Shown one piece after another: positions 42,449 through 52,646 of a stretch of DNA of 64,000 nucleotides. The DNA lies in the NCBI RefSeq assembly GCF_003634695.1, contig NZ_RBWV01000010.1:310001-374000 (forward strand), given 5' to 3'. The notes beneath the pieces are model-generated. The model saw nothing but the letters and a program-made list of their open reading frames with translations. It was not told the origin of the DNA and ran no database searches. This DNA is from Motilibacter peucedani. GTDB lineage: Bacteria; Actinomycetota; Actinomycetes; Motilibacterales; Motilibacteraceae. Position 1 is the stretch's first letter. Every line of letters begins with the position of its first letter. The translations under genes were made by a program, and so were the position numbers.

Positions 42449-42534
42449 GTTGATCAACCACGTTGATCAACAGGGCACCAGCCGTAGCAACGCACATGCG
42501 GTTGGTGCCCTGTTGATCACGTACGTTGATCAAC
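42449..42534. terminator. Long hairpin with four GTTGATCAAC-type boxes
   Basis: The palindrome GTTGATCAAC occurs at 42449-42458, 42462-42471 and 42525-42534, with an altered copy at 42512-42520. The flanks form a 32-base arm (42449-42480) that pairs with 42503-42534 except for a few central bases. The outer ten and inner seventeen pairs are perfect. It separates the convergent rskA and aldo/keto reductase genes and should stop both. The boxes are themselves palindromic and could bind a protein. Confidence 0.8.
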
Positions 42535-42549
42535 GTCCGGCGGCCCGCC

Positions 42550-43533
<984 letters not shown>

Positions 43534-43637
43534 AGAGGGATGCTCCGATGCTCGTGCGAGCGCCCTGCCAGGGGCGGCAGGGCGCGGACGTCCCTCAGGT
43601 GCCTACCCGCTGACTCGCGCTCAGTAGCGTGGCGCCC

Positions 43638-44291
43638 GTGAGCAGCTCGCGCCGGTCGGTGGCCCTCGACGGTCTGGCGGTGGGCGTGGCCACCGGCGCC
43701 TACGGCCTGTCGTTCGGCGCGGTGTCGGTCGCCGCCGGGCTGGGCGTCGCGCAGACCGCGGTGCTCTCGGCCGTGATGTTCACCGGAGGCAGCCAGTTCG
43801 CGCTCGTCGGCGTGCTGGCCGGGGGCGGGTCGGCGCTCGGCGCCGCGGCGACCGCCGTGCTGCTCGGCTCGCGCAACGCGTTCTACGGGCTGCGGCTGGC
43901 CAGCCTGCTGCGGCTGACCGGCGTGCGCCGGCTGCTGGGCGCCCACCTGGTGATCGACGAGTCCACAGCGATGGCCGTGGCCCAGGACGACGAGGACTCC
44001 GGCCGGCTCGCCTTCTGGGTCACGGGCGCAGCGGTCTACGTCTTCTGGAACCTGCTGACGGTGGTCGGCGCGCTGGGCGCGCAGGCCGTCAGCGACCCGC
44101 GCACGCTCGGTCTCGACGCCGCCGCGCCGGCGGCGTTCCTCGCGCTGCTGGCGCCACGGCTGCGTACGCGGCGCAACCTCGCGCTCGCCCTGCTGGCGGG
44201 CGCCGGAGCCCTGCTGCTCACCCCGGTCACTCCTGCGGGCGTGCCCATCCTCGTGGCCGGCGCCGCCACCGTCGTGCTGGGCCTGCGCTGA
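43638..44291 (+). CDS. azlC: AzlC-family branched-chain amino acid exporter subunit
   Basis: The 217-aa integral membrane protein has about five to six hydrophobic segments. It shows the AzlC block LSAVMFTGGSQFALVGVL and the SRNAFYGLRLASLL loop. It works with the small AzlD partner next to it to export branched-chain amino acids or analogues. GTG 43638 is chosen because TAGCGT (43625-43630) is seven bases upstream; the GTG at 43629 would lie inside that box. Confidence 0.9.
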   Translation: MSSSRRSVALDGLAVGVATGAYGLSFGAVSVAAGLGVAQTAVLSAVMFTGGSQFALVGVLAGGGSALGAAATAVLLGSRNAFYGLRLASLLRLTGVRRLLGAHLVIDESTAMAVAQDDEDSGRLAFWVTGAAVYVFWNLLTVVGALGAQAVSDPRTLGLDAAAPAAFLALLAPRLRTRRNLALALLAGAGALLLTPVTPAGVPILVAGAATVVLGLR

Positions 44292-44590
44292 TGTGGACGG
44301 CGGTGCTGGTCGGCGCACTCGGCTGCTACGGCGCGAAGCTGGCCGGGCTGTCGGTGCCCGAGCGGGTGCTGGAGGACGTGCGGGTGCAGCGGGTGGCGGC
44401 GCTGCTCCCGCTCTCGCTGCTGGCGGCGCTCACGGCCGTCCAGGCCTTCGCCGACGGTCGCCACCTGGAGCTCGACGCACGGGCGGGCGGGCTGCTGTTC
44501 GCGGCGGGTGCGGTGCTGCTCCGGGCGCCGTTCCTGGTCGTCGTCTTCGGCGCTGCGGCCACTGCAGCAGCGCTGCGAGCGCTGACCTGA
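44291..44590 (+). CDS. azlD: AzlD-family branched-chain amino acid exporter subunit
   Basis: The 99-aa membrane protein has three to four hydrophobic segments (TAVLVGALGCYGAKLAGLSV, VAALLPLSLLAALTAVQAF, RAPFLVVVFGAAATAAALR). ATG 44291 shares one base with the azlC stop (TGATG), so the two are coupled. It ends four bases before the stop of the converging methyltransferase gene. Confidence 0.9.
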   Translation: MWTAVLVGALGCYGAKLAGLSVPERVLEDVRVQRVAALLPLSLLAALTAVQAFADGRHLELDARAGGLLFAAGAVLLRAPFLVVVFGAAATAAALRALT

Positions 44591-44594
44591 ACAC

Positions 44595-45521
44595 TCAACT
44601 GGAGGTTGAGCCTCGCCTCCGGAAGACGTAGACAGCGCTGTCGAGCTCCGGCGGCAGCACCAGCCGGCTGAGCGACGGCACCTCGGCCCACTCGAACGCC
44701 GCCTGCGCGCGGTAGTCGTCGAACGCCCCGGCGGCGAACTCGTGCCGGCTCGCGATGACGACGTAGGTCTGCACGCTGCGGGTCGTGAACACCGCGCGCT
44801 CGAAGCGGTTGCCCGCAGGTGGCCAGGAGCAGACGACGACCGCGGGCTCGTAGCGCCTCAGCGCAGTGACGGCGTCGACGCGCACGACGTCGTCGGGGAA
44901 CTCGACCGCGGAGCTCCAGCTGTGGTCGTCGGTGGCGGTCACGTCGACACCGGCCTCGCGCAGGAACCGCGACAGCGTCCCGTCGCCCGCAGCGATCTCG
45001 AGGCAGGACCGGTCGCCGACCTCGCGGGCGAGCGCGGCCACCAGCTCGCGCGAGTAGAAGCAGTAGACGCCCTTGGGCCCCACCAGCGGCATCAGCCGGC
45101 GGCGCGTGCGCAGCCGCGGCCAGAGCAGCGAGAACCAGCGCATCGAGACCGGCTTGCGCTCGAGGCCCCGGGCGAACAACAGCCGCTGCATCACCCGGCC
45201 CTCGACGCGGCCCAGCCGGACCGGTCCGTCGGGGCCGCCGCTGGCGAGCGACAGGCAGGTCGTGCGCAGCGCGGCGACCATCATCTGCCGGCGCACCTCG
45301 TCCTCGACGCTGGCCGCACCGCCGCCCGCGGCCACCCGGTGGACGTAGGCCTTGAGCTCCTCGACGTCGCCGCGCGCGACCAGCCCGGCCATCTCGGCCT
45401 CGACCTGCTCCCACACCTGCGGGTAGGCCGCGCGCAGCTCCTCGAGCGGCGGGCGTCCCTGCAGCCAGGCCTCAGCGGCCGCGTCGCGCCGCCGCGGCGG
45501 GCGGGCGTCGCGCCGGCTCAC
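44595..45521 (-). CDS. SAM-dependent methyltransferase-like protein
   Basis: The 308-aa protein has a Rossmann SAM site CLEIAAGDGTLSRFLREAGV (about residue 172) with an acidic strand end after it (DVTATDDHSW). The N-terminal 130 residues are helical with a basic start. A PxxP-type active motif is not clear (VVVCSWPPAGNRFE is near motif IV and could supply it). The substrate is unknown. GTG 45521 is used. It is downstream of sepH on the same strand. Confidence 0.8.
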   Translation of the reverse strand: MSRRDARPPRRRDAAAEAWLQGRPPLEELRAAYPQVWEQVEAEMAGLVARGDVEELKAYVHRVAAGGGAASVEDEVRRQMMVAALRTTCLSLASGGPDGPVRLGRVEGRVMQRLLFARGLERKPVSMRWFSLLWPRLRTRRRLMPLVGPKGVYCFYSRELVAALAREVGDRSCLEIAAGDGTLSRFLREAGVDVTATDDHSWSSAVEFPDDVVRVDAVTALRRYEPAVVVCSWPPAGNRFERAVFTTRSVQTYVVIASRHEFAAGAFDDYRAQAAFEWAEVPSLSRLVLPPELDSAVYVFRRRGSTSS

Positions 45522-45560
45522 GCCGCGGACCTCCGCCGGTCGTGCACCAGGCCCCGCCGC

Positions 45561-46505
45561 CTACTGCGGGGGGCGCGACGAGCCGAACAGGATCTCGTCC
45601 CAGCTCGGCACCGCTGCACGCCGCCCGGGCTTCACGCCGTCGGCGATCGCCTGGCGGTCGGTCGGCGCGTTCTGGAGCTCGGTACGCGGCTGTGCTCTCC
45701 GCGCGCGGCGCTCGGCGCGCCGGTCGCGGCGAGGCTCCTCACCGGCCTGCGCCGGCACGGCGCCGTCAGCGTCGTCGTCGTCAGGTGCCGGCTGCAGCGG
45801 CTCGGCTCGCAGGTCGACGACGCCGGGGGCGTCGAGCTCGTCGGGCCCGTCGAGGTCCTCCACCTGCGACACCGGGGCCAGCCGCGGGACGAAGGGCGCC
45901 CGGGGCGCGGGCTCCTCGCCGAGCAGCCAGCGGGCCGCGTCGTCGTCGGCGACCGCGGTGCGGGTGGCCGGGTCGAAGGCGAAGTGCGCGCGAGCCGGTC
46001 CGGCGCCCGCCGCCTTGGCGGCCGCGTGGGTCACCGGGTGGGTCACCTCGACGGTCCACGTGCCGTCGTCGCGGCGCCACGCGTCCCAGCCGACGACCGC
46101 GACGTCGGCGCCCGCGGCGGCCAGCCGGGTCTCGACCGCGTCGTAGAGGACCGGGGCCGGTCCCTCGCCGCGCGAGCTGGTGCGCGCCGTGGCGCGCTGA
46201 GCCTGCTGGGCGACGTGCTCGCGCTCGGCCAGGACCGGCCCGGCGTAGCGGCGCACCCGCTCCAGCGGCATGCCGCTGGCGGTGGAGAGCGCCTCCGGCG
46301 AGGCGCCGGCCCGGACCCGGGTCTGGATGTCGCGGGGGCGCAGGTCGCCGGTGTCGATCTGGAGCTGGCCGAGCCGCGAGCGGTCGCCGCGGACGGCGGC
46401 GGCCAGCGCCTCGTCGACGGGCAGCCGGTAGGAGCCGCCGTCGGGGTCGGCGAGCACCAGTGCGGTGCCGTCGTCGGACACGGTGACCAGCCGCAGGTCG
46501 AGCAT
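45561..46505 (-). CDS. sepH: Septation protein SepH (DUF3071)
   Basis: The 314-aa protein has the DUF3071 N-terminal domain (LRLVTVSDDGTALVLADPDG through DIQTRVRAGASPEALSTASG and RVRRYAGPVLAEREHVAQQA, residues 3-105). A variable acidic linker and the conserved C-terminal end SWDEILFGSS follow. In Streptomyces SepH binds FtsZ and aids septum assembly. ATG 46505 has GGAGG six bases upstream. Confidence 0.92.
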   Translation of the reverse strand: MLDLRLVTVSDDGTALVLADPDGGSYRLPVDEALAAAVRGDRSRLGQLQIDTGDLRPRDIQTRVRAGASPEALSTASGMPLERVRRYAGPVLAEREHVAQQAQRATARTSSRGEGPAPVLYDAVETRLAAAGADVAVVGWDAWRRDDGTWTVEVTHPVTHAAAKAAGAGPARAHFAFDPATRTAVADDDAARWLLGEEPAPRAPFVPRLAPVSQVEDLDGPDELDAPGVVDLRAEPLQPAPDDDDADGAVPAQAGEEPRRDRRAERRARRAQPRTELQNAPTDRQAIADGVKPGRRAAVPSWDEILFGSSRPPQ

Positions 46506-46603
46506 GGAGGCCTCCGGGGAGCGAGCCGAGGGGTCGATCGGGTAGCAGCCTGCCATGCCGGGGCCCGCACCCGTGCCCACCACGCGGGCGGGAGCCGGAG
46601 CGA

Positions 46604-47857
46604 CTAGGCCGGGCGCACGTCCGACGCGGAGGACGCACGCGCGGTCGACGCGCGCTCGGCGCGGTGCAGCAGCGGCCCGCCGCACAGCGAGAGCCCGCCG
46701 CCCAGCACGCCGCAGGCCGCGGCCACCCAGAGGGCGCGGGCGCCGCTGCTGGCGTCGATGACGTGGCCGGCGAGCGCGCCGCCGGCGGACGCGCCGATCG
46801 TCAGCCCGGTGGTGGTCCAGGTGATCGCCTCGGTGCGCCGCCCGGCCGGCGCCAGCTCGTCGGCCAGCCCGAGCCCGCTGACGATCATGGGGGAGATGGC
46901 GAAGCCCGAGAGGCAGAGCAGCCCCGCCAGCGCCCAGTCGCTGCCGGCGAAGGGGAAGGTCAGCGTCGAGAGCCCGAACGCGGCGCTGAGCACGAGGTAG
47001 CGCGTCGACAGCGTGCCGGTGAGGTGCAGGGTGCCCCAGACCAGTCCCGCGACCATGCTGCTCACGGCGAAGGCGGCCAGCACGCCGCCCGCGGCGCCCG
47101 CCGCGCCGTGCTCCTCGGTGAAGGCCACGACGCTCACCTCGACCGAGCCGAAGGTGCCGCCCAGGAAGACGTAGACCAGCGCGAGCAGCGCGATGGGCGG
47201 CAGCCCGATGACCGTGCCGGCCACGTGGTGCTCGCCGCCCACCGGCGCGGGCGGCGGCTCGGTGCCGCGCTGCCCGGCGAGCAGCAGCGCGCCGGTCAGC
47301 AGCCCGGCGGCGGGCAGCAGCAGCCCCGCCGTGGGCGAGACCTGCGTCGCGACGAGCGTCACGGCGACCGGGCCCACCACGAAGATCAGCTCGTCGAGCG
47401 CCGACTCGAGCGAGAAGGCGGTGTGCACGAGGGCCGGCCGCTCGCGCAGCACGTGCGACCACCGGGCCCGGACCAGCGAGCCCGGCTGGGCGGTCGCGAG
47501 CCCGGCCGTGCAGGCGAGCGCGACGAGCACCGCCAGCGGGGCGTGCGCCCGGGCGCAGAGCACGAGCAGGAGGTAGGACAGCACGCGCACCAGCGGCACC
47601 CTCCGCAGCACGAAGCCCTGCCCGCGCCGGTCGCTCACCCGCGCCGTGACCGGCGCCCCGACCGCCGTGGAGACCCCGAGCGCGCCGGTGACGACGCCGG
47701 CCGACGCGTACGAGCCGGTGGTCGACTGCACGAGGAAGACGACCCCGAGGCCCTCCATCGACATGGGCATCCGGGCGAAGAACGCGGCGGCGCTGAAGCG
47801 GGCGGCGCCGGGGACGCGGAGGACCTCGCCGTAGGGACCGAGCAGGGCGAGGGACAC
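46604..47857 (-). CDS. MFS transporter
   Basis: The 417-aa protein has about twelve hydrophobic segments. The short loop between segments 2 and 3 resembles the MFS signature ([20 protein letters not shown]). The substrate is unknown. GTG 47857 is chosen because TACCCT (47871-47866 on the minus strand) lies eight bases upstream; the upstream frame ([13 protein letters not shown]) does not look like a membrane protein start. It is divergent from cpfC. Confidence 0.87.
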   Translation of the reverse strand: MSLALLGPYGEVLRVPGAARFSAAAFFARMPMSMEGLGVVFLVQSTTGSYASAGVVTGALGVSTAVGAPVTARVSDRRGQGFVLRRVPLVRVLSYLLLVLCARAHAPLAVLVALACTAGLATAQPGSLVRARWSHVLRERPALVHTAFSLESALDELIFVVGPVAVTLVATQVSPTAGLLLPAAGLLTGALLLAGQRGTEPPPAPVGGEHHVAGTVIGLPPIALLALVYVFLGGTFGSVEVSVVAFTEEHGAAGAAGGVLAAFAVSSMVAGLVWGTLHLTGTLSTRYLVLSAAFGLSTLTFPFAGSDWALAGLLCLSGFAISPMIVSGLGLADELAPAGRRTEAITWTTTGLTIGASAGGALAGHVIDASSGARALWVAAACGVLGGGLSLCGGPLLHRAERASTARASSASDVRPA

Positions 47858-47910
47858 GACCGCCAAGGGTAGGCCGCACGCGTACCCGTCCTCACCTGCG
47901 TTTCGCACCG

Positions 47911-47930
47911 CGCGACCGCCTGCGGTCGCG
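47911..47930. promoter_or_regulatory. 20-bp inverted repeat between MFS and ferrochelatase genes
   Basis: CGCGACCGC and GCGGTCGCG flank CT, giving a perfect 9-bp inverted repeat. It lies in the shared divergent upstream region, 32 bases before the cpfC start. It could be an operator for a dimeric regulator, for example of heme synthesis; no regulator is identified. Confidence 0.35.
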
Positions 47931-47961
47931 GTCCGCCGCGGGCGCTGGGAGGATGCTCGAC

Positions 47962-49026
47962 GTGCTCGGACCGTACGACGCCCTCGTCCTCGTCTCCTTC
48001 GGCGGCCCCGAGGGCCCCGACGACGTGCTGCCCTTCCTCGAGAACGTGACCCGGGGGCGCGGCATCCCGCGCGAGCGGCTGCTCGGCGTCGCCGAGCACT
48101 ACGGCCACTTCGGCGGCGTCTCGCCGATCAACGAGCAGAACCGCGAGCTGATCGCGGCGCTGGAGGCTGAGCTCGCCCGGCGCGGGATCGAGCTGCCCGT
48201 GCACTGGGGCAACCGCAACTGGGCGCCGTTCCTCGGCGACACCCTGGCCGGGCTCGAGGGCCGGCGGGTGCTCGCGCTGGTCACCAGCGCGTACTCCTCC
48301 TACAGCGGGTGCCGGCAGTACCGCGAGGACCTCGCCGCCGCCGTCGAGCCGCTGGGCGAGCGCGCGCCCCAGGTCGACAAGGTGCGCCACTACTTCGACC
48401 ACCCCGGGTTCATCGGCCCGACCGTCCGCAACGTCGCCGCGGCGCTCGACCAGGTGCCGGCCGGCTCGGTGGTCCGCTTCGTCACCCACTCGATCCCGCT
48501 CGCCATGGCCGAGGTCTCGGGCGGGCCGGGCCAGGACATGTACGTCCGCCAGCACCGCGCGGTCGCCGCGCGGGTGATGGAGGAGGTCGACGCCGTACGC
48601 GGTGGTGCGACCCCCTGGGAGCTCGTCTACTGCTCGCGCTCCGGACCGCCGAGCCAGCCGTGGCTCGAGCCGGACGTGAACGACGACCTGCGGGCCCTGC
48701 GCGAGGGCGGCGTCCCCGGCGTCGTCGTCGCGCCCATCGGCTTCGTCAGCGACCACATGGAGGTCAAGTTCGACCTCGACACCGAGGCGGCCGAGACGGC
48801 CGCCGAGATCGGGCTGCCGTACGCCCGGGCCGCGACCGTGGGCACCGACCCGGAGTTCGTGGCCGGCCTGGTCGACCTCGTCCAGGAGCGCGCGGCGGTG
48901 GAGTCCGGCGGCTGGACCACGCACCGTCCGGCGCTGACTGAGCTCGGCCCGTGGCCCGACCGCTGCCCGGTCGGCTGCTGCGCCAACCTGCGCGGGCCGA
49001 AGCCGGCCCTCTGCGGCTCCGACTGA
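47962..49026 (+). CDS. cpfC: Coproporphyrin III ferrochelatase (HemH/CpfC)
   Basis: The 354-aa enzyme inserts iron into coproporphyrin III in the actinobacterial heme route. Markers are the opening [32 protein letters not shown], the metal-site histidine in [10 protein letters not shown] (about residue 175) and the 2Fe-2S cysteines near the end ([15 protein letters not shown]) with a further upstream Cys. GTG 47962 is preferred: GGAGG at 47948-47952 is nine bases away but touches the ATG at 47953. Confidence 0.94.
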   Translation: MLGPYDALVLVSFGGPEGPDDVLPFLENVTRGRGIPRERLLGVAEHYGHFGGVSPINEQNRELIAALEAELARRGIELPVHWGNRNWAPFLGDTLAGLEGRRVLALVTSAYSSYSGCRQYREDLAAAVEPLGERAPQVDKVRHYFDHPGFIGPTVRNVAAALDQVPAGSVVRFVTHSIPLAMAEVSGGPGQDMYVRQHRAVAARVMEEVDAVRGGATPWELVYCSRSGPPSQPWLEPDVNDDLRALREGGVPGVVVAPIGFVSDHMEVKFDLDTEAAETAAEIGLPYARAATVGTDPEFVAGLVDLVQERAAVESGGWTTHRPALTELGPWPDRCPVGCCANLRGPKPALCGSD

Positions 49027-49069
49027 CCCGCACCGCCGGCCCGTCCCCGGGGCGGGCAGGATGGCGGGC

Positions 49070-49891
49070 GTGACGACTCCCGACGCGCCCCGTCCCGACG
49101 ACCTGCTGGCGCTCGCGCTCGAGGCGGCGCGCGCGGCGACCCGCCTGCTGGTCGACGAGCGGCCCGCCGACCTGCGCGTCACCGCCAAGTCGAGCCCGAC
49201 CGACCCGGTCACCGAGATGGACCGGGCCTCCGAGCGGCTGGTCGTCGAGACCGTGCGCGCCGCCCGCCCGGGCGACGGGTTCTTCGGCGAGGAGGGCAGC
49301 GACTCGGCCGGCACCACCGGCGTGGTCTGGGTCGTCGACCCGATCGACGGCACGGTCAACTACCTCTACGGCCTGCCGCACTGGTCGGTCAGCATCGCCG
49401 CCGAGGTCGACGGCACCGTCGTGGCCGGCGTGGTCGCGGCGCCCGTGCTGGGCGAGACGTTCGTGGCGACGCAGGGCGGCGGCGCCTTCGTCGAGCGCGC
49501 CGACGGCAGCCGTAGGCGCCTGCAGGTCACCGAGGACGTGCCCCTCGAGCGCGCGCTCGTCGGCACGGGGTTCGGCTACGCCGCCGAGCGGCGCGCGGCC
49601 CAGGGCGCCGTGCTCGCCCGGCTGCTGCCGCAGGTGCGCGACATCCGGCGCAACGGCTCCGCCGCGCTCGACCTGTGCGACCTCGCCGCGGGCCGGCTCG
49701 ACGCCTACTACGAGCGCGGGGTCAACCGCTGGGACACCGCGGCGGCGGCCCTCGTGGCGCGCGAGGCCGGCGCCCGCGTCGGGGGCCTGCGCGGCGAGCC
49801 CGACTCGCCGCAGCTGACCGCAGCCGCTGCTCCCGCGCTGTTCGAGCGGCTGGTGGAGGTCCTCGCCGGGCTGGGCGCCGACGCGGGCTGA
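49070..49891 (+). CDS. suhB: Inositol monophosphatase family protein
   Basis: The 273-aa Mg-dependent phosphatase has the metal motif FFGEEG (about residue 65), WVVDPIDGTVNYLYGLP (about 85-101) and GVNRWDTAAAALVAREAG (about 218). It probably acts on myo-inositol phosphate or a similar compound. GTG 49070 is nine bases after GCAGG, whereas the ATG at 49061 directly follows it. Confidence 0.92.
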   Translation: MTTPDAPRPDDLLALALEAARAATRLLVDERPADLRVTAKSSPTDPVTEMDRASERLVVETVRAARPGDGFFGEEGSDSAGTTGVVWVVDPIDGTVNYLYGLPHWSVSIAAEVDGTVVAGVVAAPVLGETFVATQGGGAFVERADGSRRRLQVTEDVPLERALVGTGFGYAAERRAAQGAVLARLLPQVRDIRRNGSAALDLCDLAAGRLDAYYERGVNRWDTAAAALVAREAGARVGGLRGEPDSPQLTAAAAPALFERLVEVLAGLGADAG

Positions 49892-49895
49892 GAGG

Positions 49896-50129
49896 TCAGG
49901 CCGACTCGGCCACCGGCCGCTCGTCGAGCCCGGTCACCTCGACCGTGCGCAGGTCACGCGTGCGCAGGTCGACCACGTCGACCCCGTGCTCGGCGGCCAG
50001 CCGGGTCAGGTCGGCCAGCTCGGCGCTGTGGAGCTCGACGGCGTAGTCGTCGCCGGCGGCTCGTGCCGCCTCGAGAGAGCGTGCGGTCTCCGCGACCCGC
50101 TCGTGCAGTCCTCGGACGAACTCACCCAT
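49896..50129 (-). CDS. Small conserved helical protein
   Basis: The 77-aa product starts at ATG 50129 after GGAGGAGGG. It is a single long helix (VRGLHERVAETARSLEAARA) followed by a short beta pair (GVDVVDLRTRDLRTVEVTG). It has the appearance of a small coiled-coil protein. The family is not known to me. Confidence 0.65.
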   Translation of the reverse strand: MGEFVRGLHERVAETARSLEAARAAGDDYAVELHSAELADLTRLAAEHGVDVVDLRTRDLRTVEVTGLDERPVAESA

Positions 50130-50255
50130 GGTCGGGCCCTCCTCCGTGCTCGGGTCGCCGGCCCCTGCGGGGCCACGGGCGTGTGCGTGGCAGGCCAGCG
50201 TCGCACTCCGTGCTGTGGAGACGCTGTGACGAACCGCCGTGCAGCAGATGAACGT

Positions 50256-50774
50256 TCAGGAGAGCCGACGCAATCCCGCGCAGTGGCGTCGACCGTTGGC
50301 GACGTAGCGAGCGACGTTCTCGGCGAAGGCGCCGTCGGGTACGCAGTCGGGCCGGACGCGCGCCGGCACCCCGAGCGCCATGGCCCTGGCCGGCACCTCG
50401 ATCCCCTGCGGCACCACCGCGCCGGCACCCACCAGGGCGCCCGTGCGCACGACCGCTCCCGGCAGCACCACGGAGCCGGAGCCGAGCAGGCAGTGGTCCT
50501 CGACCGTGCAGCCCTCGAGGTGCGCGACGTGCCCGACGACGCAGTCGGACCCGATCACCGTCGAGAAGCCCTCGGCCACGTGCACGACGGCGCCGTCCTG
50601 CACCGAGGTGCGCTCCCCGACGGTGATGGTGCCGAAGTCGCCGCGCAGCACGGCCCCGGGCCACACGCTCGTGCCGGCCCCGATCGTGACGGCGCCGATC
50701 ACCACCGCCTCCGGCGCGACGTAGGCGTCGGGGGAGATCGTCGGGACCAGGTCGTCGAGCGCGTAGACGGGCAC
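50256..50774 (-). CDS. Gamma-class carbonic anhydrase-like hexapeptide protein
   Basis: The 172-aa protein is a left-handed beta helix built from hexapeptide repeats (VVIGAVTIGAGTSVWPGAVL, LLGSGSVVLPGAVVRTG). Histidines in AVVHVAEG, VGHVAHLEG match the three zinc ligands of the gamma-carbonic anhydrase fold. Some members (YrdA/PaaY types) have other or weak activities. GTG 50774 starts the conserved PVYALDD. Confidence 0.88.
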   Translation of the reverse strand: MPVYALDDLVPTISPDAYVAPEAVVIGAVTIGAGTSVWPGAVLRGDFGTITVGERTSVQDGAVVHVAEGFSTVIGSDCVVGHVAHLEGCTVEDHCLLGSGSVVLPGAVVRTGALVGAGAVVPQGIEVPARAMALGVPARVRPDCVPDGAFAENVARYVANGRRHCAGLRRLS

Positions 50775-50965
50775 GCGCGCATTCTGCCGCCTCTCGTGCG
50801 CGCAGGGTGACCCCCGGTTGTGGCACCATTCCCGGCTCGACGGGGAACACTCCGCCGGGTCCGGGCACAAAACCCGCACCCGGTGCGTTTGCGGAACCGC
50901 GCGGCCCCGGTCCCGGAGCCGCACGACGAGGGGCGGACGATCCGCCCGGGGAGGCCCAGGCCGAC

Positions 50966-51262
50966 ATGGCGACTGACTACGACACCCCGCGCAAGACCGA
51001 CGACGAAGCCGGCGAAGACAGCATCGAGGAGCTCAAGGCACGACGCAACGACAAGGGCGGGGCGATCGTCGACGTCGACGAGGCCGACCTCGCCGAGTCG
51101 CTCGAGCTGCCCGGTGCCGACCTGTCCAACGAAGAGCTCAGCGTCCAGGTGATCCCCAAGCGCGCCGACGAGTTCACCTGCTCGCGCTGCTTCCTGGTCC
51201 ACCACCGGAGCCAGCTGGCCAAGGAGGACGGGAACACCTACATCTGCACCGAGTGCGCCTGA
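50966..51262 (+). CDS. DUF4193 zinc-ribbon-like protein
   Basis: The 98-aa protein has an acidic N-terminal region (DDEAGEDSIEELKARRNDKG) and a C-terminal double CxxC (EFTCSRCFLVHHRSQL; YICTECA) predicted to bind zinc. DUF4193 is near-universal in actinobacteria and resembles RNA polymerase-interacting small proteins; its role is not settled. ATG 50966 is in GGGGAGG context. Confidence 0.9.
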   Translation: MATDYDTPRKTDDEAGEDSIEELKARRNDKGGAIVDVDEADLAESLELPGADLSNEELSVQVIPKRADEFTCSRCFLVHHRSQLAKEDGNTYICTECA

Positions 51263-52101
51263 CCCGGCGCCCGTCAGGGGCGTCAGAGCCGGACCGCTCG
51301 GTCCCGGCCGAGCTGGCGCGGCTGGTCTCGGCCGTCGCCCGCTCGACCGGCGAGGAGCGCGACGCCGCCGACGGGCAGGAGCCTGTTGACACCGCCGCGC
51401 GGGCCCGCGAGCTGCGGGCGCTCGGCGTCGCCCTGGCCCGCTCGGCGCGCGGTGCCGGTGGCCGGGCGGTGCTCGGCGGGCGCTGGCTCGTCGACACCTT
51501 GCTCGAGGCGGCTCCGCGGCTCCCGCTGCGCGACCGCGAGACGCTGCGCCGCCACCACCCGGGCCTGAGCGACGACGAGGTCGCGGCGGCCCTCGTCCGT
51601 GCGGCGGCGCGAGCCACCTCCGTGGTCGGAGCCGCCGGTGGCGCGGCCGCGGCCGCCTCCTGGGCGGTGCCGCCCTCCCTGCTGCTCTCGGTGCCGGTCG
51701 AGCTCGCCGCGGAGACCCTCGCCGTGGCCGCGGTCGAGGTCAAGCTCGTCGCCGAGCTGCACGCCCTGCGCGGCGTGGTGCCCGGGGCCACCGTGCCCAG
51801 CGGCGTCCCGGGCGGGATGCTGCCGGCGGGGCTCGCCTCCAGCGGTGTCCTCGCCTACGTCATGTCGTGGGCCAACGGTCGCGGCATCGACCCGTCCGAC
51901 CCGCGCTGGATGGCCACGACGCTCGGCACCGCGGCCAAGGCGCAGATCCGCAAGCGGATGTTCGGCCGCGCCGCCCGCGGAGTCACCAGCCTCGGCCCGC
52001 TGCTCACCGGCGCGGTCGCCGGGGCGGTGGTCAACGGTCGCGCGACGCGCAGCCTGGGCGAGAAGATCGACAGCGACCTGCGCAGGTCCGGCCGGCGCTA
52101 G
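51253..52101 (+). CDS. Conserved actinobacterial membrane-associated protein
   Basis: The 282-aa product starts at GTG 51253, overlapping the DUF4193 stop by ten bases. After a charged N-terminal half it has two or three hydrophobic stretches (VVGAAGGAAAAASWAVPPSL, LAAETLAVAAVEVKLVAELH). A Gly-rich C-terminal end follows (GPLLTGAVAGAVVNGRATRS). The name is not known to me; the position after DUF4193 is conserved in related genomes as far as I recall. Confidence 0.75.
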   Translation: MRLTRRPSGASEPDRSVPAELARLVSAVARSTGEERDAADGQEPVDTAARARELRALGVALARSARGAGGRAVLGGRWLVDTLLEAAPRLPLRDRETLRRHHPGLSDDEVAAALVRAAARATSVVGAAGGAAAAASWAVPPSLLLSVPVELAAETLAVAAVEVKLVAELHALRGVVPGATVPSGVPGGMLPAGLASSGVLAYVMSWANGRGIDPSDPRWMATTLGTAAKAQIRKRMFGRAARGVTSLGPLLTGAVAGAVVNGRATRSLGEKIDSDLRRSGRR

Positions 52102-52117
52102 GCCGGCACGGCGGGGC

Positions 52118-52618
52118 TCAGGCGGTCGTCGCGCGGCCCTGGGCCGCGACCAGCGCGGCGGCCAGCGCCTCGGGGTGGCGGGTCGCGACGTACCAGTAGG
52201 GCGTCGAGTCGGCCGGGTCCTGCACCGGCACCGTCACCGCGGTCGGCACCCATGCGCGGATCAGGTGGTAGGCCCGCGGCTCGATGTCGCGGCCGCGCAG
52301 CAGCGCCGACGCCTCGGCGTCGTGCGCGGTCGGGGCGCCGAGCAGGCTGACAGGGATGCGGGCGCTGCCCGCGCGCAGCTCGCCGCGCTCGAGCACGACC
52401 TCCGCGGCCCAGGAGCGCACCGCGAAGGTCACCACGACGTACGCGAGGGCTGTCAGCCCGAGCACCGCGGGCAGCGGCATGACCGGCAGGCAGATCGGGA
52501 GGACCCCCAGCGCCAGCGCGTAGGCCGTCAGCCAGACGCCGAGCGGCGGGCTGAGCCGCTCGCGGTAGGAGTCGGGGGCCCCGCCGGCGCCTCGCGGAGC
52601 TGTCTGCATGACGTCCAT
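52118..52618 (-). CDS. DUF3093 membrane protein
   Basis: The 166-aa protein has two N-terminal membrane helices (VWLTAYALALGVLPICLPVM; AVLGLTALAYVVVTFAV), then the DUF3093 domain (RDIEPRAYHLIRAWVPTAVT, STPYWYVATRHPEALAAAL). Starts at 52618 or 52609 are both possible; neither has a clear site. It is divergent from the DUF885 gene and its start overlaps that promoter region. Function unknown. Confidence 0.87.
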   Translation of the reverse strand: MDVMQTAPRGAGGAPDSYRERLSPPLGVWLTAYALALGVLPICLPVMPLPAVLGLTALAYVVVTFAVRSWAAEVVLERGELRAGSARIPVSLLGAPTAHDAEASALLRGRDIEPRAYHLIRAWVPTAVTVPVQDPADSTPYWYVATRHPEALAAALVAAQGRATTA

Positions 52619-52646
52619 TGCACCAGAGGGGGATACGGTGCTCTGC

